NCBI RefSeq assembly: GCF_003837865.1
Contig: NZ_RQIS01000013.1
Location: 62,415 to 126,414 of the forward strand
Direction of reading: 5' to 3'
Source: Paraburkholderia dinghuensis
GTDB taxonomy: Bacteria; Pseudomonadota; Gammaproteobacteria; Burkholderiales; Burkholderiaceae
Length of the DNA stretch: 64,000 bases
Part shown: piece after piece, positions 1 to 9,100 of the stretch
Layout of the letters: the number at the start of each line of letters is the position of its first letter
How positions within the stretch are numbered: position 1 is the first letter of the stretch
Translations under genes and position numbers: made by a program
The notes under the pieces: model-generated
Seen by the model: only the letters and a program-made list of their open reading frames with translations
Database searches by the model: none
Told to the model about the DNA's origin: nothing

Positions 1-314
1 ATACGAATACCCAGCTGCAACTGAGCGGCCACTCGGAGACCGACCAGGTCGTCTACGTCGGCGGCGATTATCGACTGAGGCCTGATGTCGCCCTCTCCGC
101 CAAGGTGTCGTACGACAAGCTCGAAGATTCCCATTGGTATTCGCTGAACATGGCTGCCGACTATCAGTTGTCGAAGCAGACCGATGTCTATCTCGAACTC
201 GCGGGACAAAAGGCGGGTGGCGCAACGGGCACGGTCGCATCGATCGCCACGATGGGGCCCTCGTCGACGGATAAACAGTTCGTGTCGCGCGTTGGTCTTC
301 GGCACTTCTTCTGA
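1..314 (+). CDS. Outer-membrane porin, C-terminal part
   Basis: The frame is open from base 3, so only the last ~103 residues of a larger protein are present. Alternating hydrophobic and polar residues in short beta-strand-like stretches, and a final Phe (ending RVGLRHFF), fit the C-terminal strands of a Gram-negative trimeric porin of the Burkholderia OmpC-like type. A terminal aromatic residue is the known signal for BAM-dependent insertion in the outer membrane. The GTG at 105 is internal, not a start. The specific substrate cannot be told from this fragment. Confidence 0.85.
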   Translation, partial: TNTQLQLSGHSETDQVVYVGGDYRLRPDVALSAKVSYDKLEDSHWYSLNMAADYQLSKQTDVYLELAGQKAGGATGTVASIATMGPSSTDKQFVSRVGLRHFF

Positions 315-326
315 TTCATGCAGCAC

Positions 327-347
327 CAGCCCGGTGTAGCCGGGCTG
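327..347 (+). terminator. Hairpin after porin gene
   Basis: An 8-bp perfect stem (327-334 with 340-347) and a 5-nt loop lie 13 bases after the porin stop codon. There is no clear T-run behind it, so it could be an intrinsic terminator of weak type or an mRNA 3' stabilising hairpin. Confidence 0.45.
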
Positions 348-529
348 AGCGACCGATCATGGAATTCGACTCATTGCCGGTTCCGCTGAGGCAATGGTGT
401 TGAACGGGCGGCGGGACCTGATTGGTCTCGCAAGCCCGATACGCGAAATTGCGGATGGCTTTTGATCACCCGAAAGAGCCACCGTTGTTGGCCCGGACCC
501 AGCATCTGCAACGGGTCGGCTGTCGCCGG

Positions 530-820
530 TCACGATCGTCGATCACCGCCTGATCGACGCGGCGAGCCGGTGTGGTTCACCGTTGCAGTGGCACCGGATT
601 GGTTCTGTCCGCGTTTGCTCAGCGGTTCGAGCAAATCCCTCAGGCCGTTATGGTCGATCTCGTGCATCAAGGCGAGCAACCGGCCGATCTCGCCCCGCGG
701 AAACCCTTCACGCGCCATCCAGTTAAGGTAGTGCCCGGGGAGGTCGGAGATGAGCCGGCCTTTGTATTTGCCAAAGGGCATCGTCAGGGTGACGAGGCGT
801 TCAAGGTCTGGGATTTCCAT
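530..820 (-). CDS. DUF3820 family protein
   Basis: This is a 96-residue protein. The core MPFGKYKGRLISDLPGHYLN followed by WMAREGFPRGEIGRLL is the signature of the DUF3820 family, small proteins annotated as putative quorum-sensing-regulated virulence factors; their biochemical role is not established. I place the start at the ATG at 820 because it lies just before the conserved core; the frame runs upstream to 934, but that part does not resemble the family. The polar tail (last ~30 residues, rich in Ser, Arg and Gly) is probably disordered. It stands alone, antiparallel to the porin. Confidence 0.7.
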   Translation of the reverse strand: MEIPDLERLVTLTMPFGKYKGRLISDLPGHYLNWMAREGFPRGEIGRLLALMHEIDHNGLRDLLEPLSKRGQNQSGATATVNHTGSPRRSGGDRRS

Positions 821-1079
821 GGCGGGTATTGTGCACGGTTTTCCATCCCGGCACGGCACACCCATAGCGTGCCGACCAATCCAGCACGACTGCAGGTCGT
901 GAAACCGGCTGAGCGTAACGATCGGAGTGCCCAATCGCTGATGCCCGGCGGTGGGAGACGATCAGTTCCCACTCTCACGTTCAGCATTCCGGCACGCGAT
1001 AAGCGTAAAGCGGCGCAGCATTGCGTCGGGCAGACGGCGGCTCAGCATCGCTGCCTGCAACGCCAGCGCCTGCGGTTCG

Positions 1080-1880
1080 CTATCTCAACTTGCCGAGCCA
1101 CAGCGCGGTGAGCGCTGAGCGACTCCGGACGTTGAATTTGGTGTAGATCGACTTGATGTGGACATGCGTCGTGTTCGGACTCTGGTCGAGCTTCTGCGCG
1201 ATCTGCTTTTCCGTGAGTCCGTCAAGCAGCCACAGCAACACGCTTCGCTCGGCCGGCGTCAGGGGAGCGTCGGCGATAAGGAGGCCGTGGCTGAGCAGTT
1301 GCTGCCGGTAATACCATCTCAGCCCATGCATCACGAAGCCCAGAAGCGCGAGATCCGGCGCCGTGAAGCGGGGTGCCTGCACCTCGCGAAACACGAAGAG
1401 ATGAATCCGCACATCGTCGTTGAGCGAGCAACGCACCTGGATGCTGTCGCCGTGACCGACTTCGAGGTAGTGGCGGCGATAGTGCTCACCTTCAAACCAT
1501 TCAGCGGGCATCGCCTCGAAGAGCAGGTTGGCGCGGAACGGCTCGCTCCCCGCCATGGCCACGACATGTGACGAGTCGACTTTGCCGGACCAGAGCGTGT
1601 CGAACTGCTCCTGCACGGAAGCGACCATCGCGGGGACCGGATGCAGGAGCCGAACCAGGCGTGGCCGCCAGCCGAACAAAGGATCCATTGGCGCGGGCGA
1701 AGGCAATCGCACAACGACGGCCCAAAGCGCATTCTGTGCCGTGACCATCGCACAGAGCGTGGTCAGCAAATGGGTCAGCGCGGCATCGCCTTCGCCCGCG
1801 GAGAACCCGGCCAGCCGATCCCAGAGTGCAAAGACGTCATCGTTGAGCGCTGGATTGGCGGCATTCGCGAATGGATGCAT
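1080..1880 (-). CDS. LuxR-family transcriptional regulator
   Basis: 266 residues. The last ~65 residues form a LuxR/GerE-type helix-turn-helix: LTPAERSVLLWLLDGLTEKQ, then IAQKLDQSPNTTHVHIKSIY. The ~190-residue N-terminal part is not a recognisable receiver or autoinducer domain; it looks like a globular sensor region seen in many orphan LuxR proteins of Burkholderiaceae. A GGGGAC sequence lies 4-5 bases before the ATG at 1880. No cognate kinase or luxI gene is adjacent, so the signal and target genes are unknown. Confidence 0.85.
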   Translation of the reverse strand: MHPFANAANPALNDDVFALWDRLAGFSAGEGDAALTHLLTTLCAMVTAQNALWAVVVRLPSPAPMDPLFGWRPRLVRLLHPVPAMVASVQEQFDTLWSGKVDSSHVVAMAGSEPFRANLLFEAMPAEWFEGEHYRRHYLEVGHGDSIQVRCSLNDDVRIHLFVFREVQAPRFTAPDLALLGFVMHGLRWYYRQQLLSHGLLIADAPLTPAERSVLLWLLDGLTEKQIAQKLDQSPNTTHVHIKSIYTKFNVRSRSALTALWLGKLR

Positions 1881-2286
1881 GTCGTCCCCACGAAAAATGG
1901 GCGGATCACCGATCTTCGGTGATTTTGGCCCTGCCTGACAAGGGCGTTCGTGCGGAAGCCCTGTTCAATGGGAGCATCTCAGACTTCCATGCCATTCGAC
2001 TGTCAACGGTGATGCGTCCGATGGAAGCCTCTTGCCGATCGCTGAGGACACAATCGGTCCGGACGTCACACGTGATGCTCCACAGGAAGGCGTACTAGCG
2101 CCCCCAAAGCGGCCAGCGAGTGCGTTCGACTGAACCGACCAGTCCTCCGCCAACGCCGTGTTCTGGCCTGAGGCGTCGAAGCGTCCACTGCACGCGTCCG
2201 GGCGAACGCCCACCGGATATTCAGGCGGCGCACCCGCTGTCTTTGTGGGTGACCGACGGCAACCGAACCCACTGCGGGCATTCGGA
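1881..2286. other. Intergenic, no gene seen
   Basis: This ~400-base stretch lies upstream of the LuxR-type gene and downstream of the cupin dioxygenase gene (both minus strand). Short frames on both strands have no recognisable motifs. It should hold the LuxR gene promoter, but no convincing sigma-70 boxes were picked out by eye. Confidence 0.5.
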
Positions 2287-2856
2287 TCAGCTTTCGTTAT
2301 GCGCGACGGTTATGCGGCGACGGGTGCGGGCCTCGATGTCGTACGTGTTGAAGTCATTCATCGTTCTGCCATAGATGTGCAGACTGACCGCGCGGGACCG
2401 CTCAGCTGGAACGCCGGTAACGTGTATGTGATCGGGATTGGGAACAAAGCTGGTCACGGATCCGCACCGTAGCAGGACGATGCCCCCACGCACCAGGTCG
2501 ATCCCTTCGTCGGCTCCGCGATCGGGTGACACCCTCACATAGGCTCGTTCCTCCAGAACGCCTTCGACCACGCCGACGACACCCCAACTTCCGTGGTCAT
2601 GTATCGGTGTCCATTGACCCGGAAGCCAAACGAGCGCGTACAGCGAGAGACCTTTATCCGGGGCCTCATAGATGAGGTTACGGGTATAGCCCGCCTCGCT
2701 GCTCCGGAAGTGTTGTGGTTGTAGAAACGTCCCGGCGTGCTCGACAAGATCGAGCATCAGCGGAGCGAGCGCGAGTACGCTGTCGGCCGGCTCCGACCGT
2801 AGATGGCTTCGAGCGGTGGCCTGGTTTATGAAGCTGTCGAGAACATGTGAGGTCAT
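2287..2856 (-). CDS. Cysteine-dioxygenase-like cupin protein
   Basis: 189 residues from the ATG at 2856 (a TTG two codons upstream is an alternative). The cupin metal-binding signature is visible as WTPIHDHGSWGVVGVVEGVL with the HxH pair, and a later histidine follows in PDHIHVTG. This pattern is that of the cysteine dioxygenase type I / thiol dioxygenase family, non-haem Fe(II) enzymes oxidising cysteine or 3-mercaptopropionate to the sulfinate. Substrate cannot be decided from the sequence. It has no obvious operon partner. Cytoplasmic; no signal peptide. Confidence 0.75.
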   Translation of the reverse strand: MTSHVLDSFINQATARSHLRSEPADSVLALAPLMLDLVEHAGTFLQPQHFRSSEAGYTRNLIYEAPDKGLSLYALVWLPGQWTPIHDHGSWGVVGVVEGVLEERAYVRVSPDRGADEGIDLVRGGIVLLRCGSVTSFVPNPDHIHVTGVPAERSRAVSLHIYGRTMNDFNTYDIEARTRRRITVAHNES

Positions 2857-3514
2857 GGGCAAGTTGCGCGTCCGCCCGGCTCGCGGACGACACGCGAAGC
2901 AAAGTGGCTACGGGCCAATTCTTTCGCCCGGGCCTCACCAGGGACGGGTTGCCATGGGGAGGGGCAAAAACGACGGTGTCCGAGGCGCGAACACGGGTCT
3001 GTTCGACGAAAGCAGACGGGCACCATTCTCCGGGGAGCAACCCCGACCGTAAGTGTCCTTTACCACGGTGCGGGCGCAGTTGGAGCGTTCAGTCAAAATC
3101 CCGGTCATCGTCACGCGCTGGCAACATGGTCCAGCCGGTGCGCGCAGCGGCACCAGGTCGTACGCGGGGCAGAAGACCGAGGCCCCTCACTCTCTGGTTG
3201 GGACCTACGCAGTTGTGTAAATGGGGCGTGAATCCGCGTTGGGCCAGTTGCGGTCACCCGTCCGTCCCGGAGAGTCGTAATTGGAAGGGCTGATTCGCTC
3301 TGGGGCTTGTCAGATAGTCTACGAATGCATTTCGGCCATAGCGGTCGTTCACCGAAAGCTCTAGTTCTTATCAGTGTCCGCTTCCAAGGATAACTGCGAA
3401 TACAATAATTGAGTGCTCCAGAGTTAGCTGAGACCAATATCTTATACAATTATCGGCATAGGTTAACTCTTCTCTTGAAGAGGGGAAGAAATGTCCTCCA
3501 ACAGGAATAAATAG
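2857..3514. other. Gene-poor left flank of the Avs-like gene
   Basis: No convincing gene. Base composition changes inside this stretch: up to ~3290 it resembles the G+C-rich chromosome, after that it is A+T-richer, like the following gene. A 6-bp hairpin (3467-3472 with 3477-3482) and an AGGA ribosome-binding site 8 bases before the start at 3515 sit at its end. A TATACAAT sequence at 3443-3450 could be part of a promoter, but a matching -35 box is not clear. No att-like direct repeat, tRNA or integrase was seen. Confidence 0.5.
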
Positions 3515-6500
3515 ATGAGCATCGCAGGCATACGTTCCAACCGAGGTGATGTTTACCAGACATTGGTGGCATTTGATTGGGCATTGACAGTACTGTCCGA
3601 CCAAGAATATCAATGGCTTGAAATAGATTCAATAACCTATTCGGTGGACGATGTGGTAGTCAGCAAAGCTGACGGTACCCAGATTGCCTGTCAGTGCAAA
3701 AAGAATCAAATCGATTTTAAGGCATGGGCGATAGCCGACCTCGCGGATGAATTGGACAAAGCCGCCCGTTTTCTGACCAGCAACCAGAATGCGGAAGTTC
3801 GCTTTTATTCACGAAACAACTTTGGTGCTCTGGCAAAACTGCGAGAGCACGCCTCAGCTCAGGATGATGAAACCAGCTACCGAGCGAATTTAGGCAAAGA
3901 GCACCAAGTAACAGATGCGGCTTTGTTGGCACGGCTTGCCACATCCGCACCCAGCCTTTTAGCCTTTGAATTCCTGCGCCGCACAACGTTTGTGACCAGC
4001 GATGAACTGGATCGCATGGAGGCTTTGCTACGCGAACGCTTACGTAACATGGTGAGCAATCCTGATTCCGCATTCAATGCACTTTGGGCCCGCCTCGACC
4101 AACTCGGGGCACGTATAGGCGGCGATAGCGCATCCACCGCTACTCAGCATCGGTTAATCAAAGACGACCTTAAAGCCATTCTCCATAAAGCTGGATCAAT
4201 ACTGGCTCCGCCCGTGAATCTTGCTGAGACACGTTTATCGTTTTCCAGCACCTCTGCCATCGGTAGGTCGTGGCGGCGAGATATTGCGGGACAGCGCATT
4301 TCCAGCCAGATCGTGAATGAGCTACTCGCATCCGTCGATGCCAAGAAGAGAGCCATTTTGCTCACGGGTCTTCCGGGTTCGGGAAAAACCTGTGTGATGC
4401 TTGCATTTCAAGAGGCATTGGAGGAGCGTGTGAAAATCCGCTCAGACATCGTGCCACTCTTTATTCAGTCGCGCGAATTCGCCGACTTGGCTACAGCAGA
4501 AGACCGCCAAGCCCAAGGCCTCTCTGAGCAATGGGTGGAGAAATCTGCTCGTATGGCTGAAGACGCGCATGTGATTGTAGTCATCGACTCTTTGGATGTG
4601 CTTTCCATCGCCCGCGATCATCGCGTTCTGACATATTTCCTTGCGCAAATAGACCGCCTGCTATTGATTCCCAATATCACCGTCGTTACTGCCTGCCGCG
4701 ACTTCGACAGACATTACGACCGCCGAATTGCCGAACGGCAATGGGATTGCGAATTGAAGTGCCAACCCATGGACTGGCATGTCGAAATTGCTCCGTTACT
4801 TGATACGCTAGGAATTGCAACTGCCGCCATCGATGCTGTTACTCGCGAGCTGATAAGAAATCCACGCGCGTTGGCATTGTTTGTTGAATTGGCCCAACGA
4901 GAGGGCAGCTTCAACGTTGTGACCGGCCAAGCTTTGGCACAGCGCTATCTCGATACCATTGTTCGGGCCAACGTCGCACTGGGTGATACCGCGATACAGG
5001 CGATTGAGGCCATTGCTTCAGAAATGTTGAGATCACGAAGCTTGGCGGTGCCGCATCAGCGCTTCACTGCCTCGCAGGGTATTCAGCGAGAACTGTGCAG
5101 TCTCAACGTGCTTCAAGAAACTCAGGATGGCAAGCTGACGTTTGGACATCAAACCCTGCTTGATGTGCTGGTCATAAGTGGAGCCGTGCGTCGTGGTGTG
5201 ACGTTGAATGAGTTCATACAGGGCTTGCCGCCCGTTCCTTTTGTACGCCCCAGCATCCGCAGTTTTGTCGCACAGTTGGCACTAGGGGAGCGTCGCGAAT
5301 TCAGAAAACAACTCAGGGCCGTATTGACCGGTGGCGCAGCCTTCCATATTAGGCGTTTGGTAGCAGAATCAATTGCCGAACAGATACCCCAGGACGACGA
5401 CTGGTCATTGATACGTGATTTGCGCGAAAAACACCGCGACATTTTCCAAGTGATTTACGTCTCGGCAGGGGCGATTGAGTGGCATCACTTCTGGCTCAGG
5501 CATCTAGTTCCTATGTTGAAAACTGCAAAGGATGCCGAAGGATTGATGGGACATGCTCATCGCATTGCGCAATGGAGCAATGAAGATAGCGCGGGCGTGC
5601 TGTCATTCTGGATGGAGGCGCTATCACTCGATTGGCTTAAGGGCAATGAAATTGCAGACAGGCTAGGAATTCACCTATCCGAAATCAAACCGAAAGACAT
5701 GGCGCTGGTTGCCCCATTGCTTGAACGACTGCTCGATATGCCGCGATCTGAGCACAGCTTTCTTGGCCGGGTCATCGCCCGTTGTGTGGCGGCAGGTGTA
5801 GTGGAAGACGGCTTGCTCTGGCGTTATATGGCAGATGGCATCAGCGACGCGGATTTACTTGAATACAGGTTCGATAACAAGCTGCGCTGCCATGCCCATG
5901 AATTCGGTGACCGGGATGACAATTTTGTCCGTCAACGCATGGAGCAATCCAGCACTTTACTGAATTTGGTCTTGGAATCTATCGAGCGGTGGAGCAATGT
6001 ACGTGCATCGCGCTTTGGTGAAACCCGTATAGGCTACCGGTATGGATTTTTGGACGAAACCTCATACGAACATGCGCATAGTCAGAGGGATATAAGTCAT
6101 GTGGACAGTATGGACGTTCTGCTTGATGCGGTTGAAGCCGCCGTTCTTCACCATGCAAAAACAAACTCAAACTTGTGGCAAAGTAACCGCGATCGTCTTT
6201 GCTTCAATCACGAAGGTGCGTTGCTCTACTTCGCCATCCTCGCTTGCATCGCATCGCCTGAAGCCAACATTGACTTGATCGGTCGTATGTTGTGCGACCA
6301 AAAGATGCTGGAGTTCGAACTTACCTACGAATTGGGTACATTGGTGCAGTCGGCATTCAGGTTCCTCGACGTACCAACGCAAGATGCTGTGATGGCAAAC
6401 ATATTGACTGTGTGGGACAAAGAAATCTCCGATGAACACGGCCATTTCTGGATATTGAAGACGAGAGCTGAATTGATCGCTCCGATCCCTTGCTACCTGC

Positions 6501-8086
6501 GTTCGCCTGAAGTGCAAGCGGTGGCGGACGCGTACGAGAAAAAAGCGGGGGTATTGATTCGTCAACCGCATATCCGTTCGCGTAGCGGAGTGGTCAGTGC
6601 ACCATTCTCATTTGAGGTATTTCTCAGCGCCAGCGATAACGGTGTGCTGAGCTTACTTGAACACTACAACGGTCACTCTGATCGGCTTAGGGCCGACTTT
6701 CTGGTTGGCGGTGAGCGCGAGGTTGGCTGGCAACTGCGAGAGGCCTCCTCTCGCCATCCCACCCGATTCCTGGGCCTGTTGTCAATCCGCTGGACGGATA
6801 TTCCCGAAAAGTTTCGTGATGAAATCATGGACGGGGCCGCTACATATCTAGCCTATCGTTACGGCAACTTGCGAACCGACAGCTCGTGGCTGCCTGTCGA
6901 AGAACCCGATGCCCCACTCTTGGCAAGCCAGATTCTTGATGAACTAGAAAGGCATCCGAAAAGCTGGCAACACCGGCGCTCGGCAGCCAACGCACTACAA
7001 GCCTGCGCCAATGTCATACATGATGCACAAGAGGCTGAACGGCTGATATTTTTAGCCATTGGCTTTGAAGGGCTTCATGAAGCCGATCCAATAAAGGGTG
7101 ATACCGTCGATCCACTTTCTTTAGGTATCAATATGGTGAAGGGAAACGTTGCCGAAGCCTTGATGATCTTGGCTAATAACTTTCGAGAGCACGGCAGCAA
7201 ATTTCCTGAATTGCTGGCACCTACGTTGCGCCGCTTTGCCAGCGACGAACACCTTGCAGTTCGTGCCTTGATCCTACGTCGTCTGCCGTATTTGCAAGGC
7301 GCGATGTTTGATCTGGGCTGGGAATTGTTCCGTCTCGCCATGCAAGATTCAAATGGGCTTTGGCAAATCGCCGAGCCGTGCCTTTATTACGCCTATCACA
7401 ACCATTTCGAAGTAGTGAGGCCTTTGCTGGCGCGTCTTTGCAGCGATGCAAGCGGTAAAGACCTTGAAACATGGGGGCGCATTTCGGCTTTGGCAAGCAT
7501 GACCCGGCACATCGAATTTTCTGAATTAATACGGGACTTGAATACTCTGGATAACTCTGAGGCTTGGCGGGGCGCAGCTACCGTTTGGACAAATTCTGAG
7601 AACATTCGGCTGCATCGGGAGCAGTGCCTTGCCGGTATAGATTCTGGTTTAAGTGCAGGTGGCACTCATGCCGAAACAGTTGCGGGACAGATGGATCAGA
7701 TTTTCCGTGAAGAAACAGCTACAAATTATTTTCCGATAGAGCTGATTCGTCGCTGTTTTTCTGTATTTGAAGGCGACTTCGAAAACAAGCAGCATCACCT
7801 CTTCGGATATCATGAATGGCTAAACGCGACTTCGCAACTTGATCCGGAACACGCATTGGCTGCAACTGAAATCTACTTGGCCTATGTCACTCGTAGCAAA
7901 CCGTATCTATATGACCATGAGAATAATCTTATTCAACTAATGACCCGCCTCTTTGCTGAAGCAGAAGAACGAGAAGAGTCTGACTGTGGCGCGATGCTGC
8001 AACGCGTTGTGGTGGTACAAGACACGCTACTTTCTCTGGGGCTCAATGGCGTAGTCGATTGGCTGAAAGCCGCCGAGCGACCGTGA
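3515..8086 (+). CDS. Putative antiphage STAND NTPase with Cap4-like nuclease
   Basis: 1523 residues. Residues ~8-110 resemble the Cap4/DUF4297 dsDNA endonuclease domain: RGDVYQ near the N-terminus, a WLEID strand (E36), DDVVV (D45-D46) and CQCKK (Q60, K62), matching the E...D...QxK pattern of PD-(D/E)XK nucleases. A P-loop NTPase follows: Walker A GLPGSGKT at 285-292, Walker B VIVVIDSLD at 353-361 and a sensor-like TVVTACRD with R395, the layout of STAND/NACHT enzymes. Residues ~600-1523 appear helical and repeat-like, without a named domain. Avs antiphage proteins have this plan: N-terminal effector, STAND core, long C-terminal sensor of a phage protein. Sampled G+C is ~45-50% against ~60% or more around it, which suggests horizontal transfer. 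No partner gene is adjacent, so it probably acts alone. The defence role is inferred; nuclease plus STAND is seen. Confidence 0.75.
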   Translation: MSIAGIRSNRGDVYQTLVAFDWALTVLSDQEYQWLEIDSITYSVDDVVVSKADGTQIACQCKKNQIDFKAWAIADLADELDKAARFLTSNQNAEVRFYSRNNFGALAKLREHASAQDDETSYRANLGKEHQVTDAALLARLATSAPSLLAFEFLRRTTFVTSDELDRMEALLRERLRNMVSNPDSAFNALWARLDQLGARIGGDSASTATQHRLIKDDLKAILHKAGSILAPPVNLAETRLSFSSTSAIGRSWRRDIAGQRISSQIVNELLASVDAKKRAILLTGLPGSGKTCVMLAFQEALEERVKIRSDIVPLFIQSREFADLATAEDRQAQGLSEQWVEKSARMAEDAHVIVVIDSLDVLSIARDHRVLTYFLAQIDRLLLIPNITVVTACRDFDRHYDRRIAERQWDCELKCQPMDWHVEIAPLLDTLGIATAAIDAVTRELIRNPRALALFVELAQREGSFNVVTGQALAQRYLDTIVRANVALGDTAIQAIEAIASEMLRSRSLAVPHQRFTASQGIQRELCSLNVLQETQDGKLTFGHQTLLDVLVISGAVRRGVTLNEFIQGLPPVPFVRPSIRSFVAQLALGERREFRKQLRAVLTGGAAFHIRRLVAESIAEQIPQDDDWSLIRDLREKHRDIFQVIYVSAGAIEWHHFWLRHLVPMLKTAKDAEGLMGHAHRIAQWSNEDSAGVLSFWMEALSLDWLKGNEIADRLGIHLSEIKPKDMALVAPLLERLLDMPRSEHSFLGRVIARCVAAGVVEDGLLWRYMADGISDADLLEYRFDNKLRCHAHEFGDRDDNFVRQRMEQSSTLLNLVLESIERWSNVRASRFGETRIGYRYGFLDETSYEHAHSQRDISHVDSMDVLLDAVEAAVLHHAKTNSNLWQSNRDRLCFNHEGALLYFAILACIASPEANIDLIGRMLCDQKMLEFELTYELGTLVQSAFRFLDVPTQDAVMANILTVWDKEISDEHGHFWILKTRAELIAPIPCYLRSPEVQAVADAYEKKAGVLIRQPHIRSRSGVVSAPFSFEVFLSASDNGVLSLLEHYNGHSDRLRADFLVGGEREVGWQLREASSRHPTRFLGLLSIRWTDIPEKFRDEIMDGAATYLAYRYGNLRTDSSWLPVEEPDAPLLASQILDELERHPKSWQHRRSAANALQACANVIHDAQEAERLIFLAIGFEGLHEADPIKGDTVDPLSLGINMVKGNVAEALMILANNFREHGSKFPELLAPTLRRFASDEHLAVRALILRRLPYLQGAMFDLGWELFRLAMQDSNGLWQIAEPCLYYAYHNHFEVVRPLLARLCSDASGKDLETWGRISALASMTRHIEFSELIRDLNTLDNSEAWRGAATVWTNSENIRLHREQCLAGIDSGLSAGGTHAETVAGQMDQIFREETATNYFPIELIRRCFSVFEGDFENKQHHLFGYHEWLNATSQLDPEHALAATEIYLAYVTRSKPYLYDHENNLIQLMTRLFAEAEEREESDCGAMLQRVVVVQDTLLSLGLNGVVDWLKAAERP

Positions 8087-8659
8087 TCCCCGGTCAATCG
8101 ATTGGTGCTGGTCTGTTACACGTCACGAGGTACAAGGCCGATTGACTCCTGGAAGCACAGATGTAGAAGTGTTCTGATTTAAAGCAGCCATTCAAAATTG
8201 TCAAAATTTTGATTTGCCGACGGACTGCTTTCGCCGATATCACGCCGATTGTATTGCCGCACGAACGACTGTTGTACCTTGGAAGTCGCCATCAAGAGTA
8301 CGCAGATCGAAGGGCGGATGTGGGTCGGCTTCGGTCGACCGCATCGGACAGCAGTCGGCCATCTACGTAGATTGGCCTGCTCCCGCTTTACGCCAGACGA
8401 CGGACCGACAAAAATCTGAAACGCCTGCGTAGCAACTCTGGCGACCAGCGCCGAGGGGGTTCCGGATGTTGCTCCAGCCAGGCCCGGCGAATCCGCCACC
8501 CACGGTTGTCTTCGGTCGCCCGCGACACGATCTCCGTGAACCTTCATCGAGCCAGTCACGCGATTTCGCACCGTGCCGCAAGCAAAGCAGCTCTTGGCAG
8601 CACGGTCTTTGCTGGACCCGCTCGCCGCCATGTCCAGCGATGTCACGTTGGCCCACCTC
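8087..8659. other. Gene-poor right flank of the Avs-like gene
   Basis: No recognisable gene. A minus-strand frame (8179-8784) runs through it but shows no known motif and overlaps the tautomerase, so I leave it out. The first ~130 bases are still A+T-rich, including the palindrome tcaaaattttga at 8201-8212, which with the preceding caaaatt could form a weak terminator for the upstream gene. From ~8215 the composition returns to chromosomal. It may be decayed DNA left by the insertion event. Confidence 0.45.
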
Positions 8660-9055
8660 TCATTGCTGACCCGGCTCCCATTCCGGGCTGTAACCCCCGA
8701 GCGCCGGGTGATACATCTCATCTCCTGAGTGCTGTGTGAATTCAACGTTAAGCCGGTCTTCACGCAAGCCCAGGATCTCGACACAGTGCGCGCAAAGCGC
8801 CTTGGCGACCTCCATGCGCAATTCCGCCGACCGTCCTCGCCTGATGTCGAGCATCATCAGCGCAACAGGCACGGGTTCCGCGCCGACTGCTGGAATGCGC
8901 CACACGCCCCCTTCGCCGAGTTCGCGAATGGCAACACTGATTCGCCTGATATCGACTGACATCATTTGCGCGTAGGTTTCGCTCATCTTCGCCGCGAGGC
9001 GTTTCTTTTGCTCTACAGGGTAATGTCCGTTGACGTCGAGCTGAAGGTAAGGCAT
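8660..9055 (-). CDS. Tautomerase-superfamily protein
   Basis: 131 residues beginning MPYLQLDV. The proline straight after the initiator Met is the catalytic N-terminal base of the tautomerase (4-oxalocrotonate tautomerase / MIF) superfamily. The length is about twice that of a 4-OT subunit, so it matches the fused two-domain groups (cis-CaaD- or MSAD-like) that act on unsaturated or halogenated C3-C4 acids. It lies 45 bases after the NuoF-like gene on the same strand, the last member of a four-gene set, which suggests it isomerises or hydrates an unsaturated acid handled by that set. The true substrate is unknown. Confidence 0.75.
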   Translation of the reverse strand: MPYLQLDVNGHYPVEQKKRLAAKMSETYAQMMSVDIRRISVAIRELGEGGVWRIPAVGAEPVPVALMMLDIRRGRSAELRMEVAKALCAHCVEILGLREDRLNVEFTQHSGDEMYHPALGGYSPEWEPGQQ

Positions 9056-9100
9056 TGCTTTGGCATCCCGATGAACTTCGCTTTCTCACAGGAACCTCGC

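Noticed and set aside
2847..3293. 148-codon plus-strand frame left of the STAND gene as a possible partner gene
   Set aside because: Arg/Ser/Pro-rich, no motif, overlaps the start of the cupin gene on the other strand; not a believable partner.
8179..8784. Minus-strand 201-codon frame overlapping the tautomerase
   Set aside because: It shows no family motif, overlaps a well-supported gene on the same strand in another frame, and spans the composition break. Could be a decayed gene, but I cannot support it.
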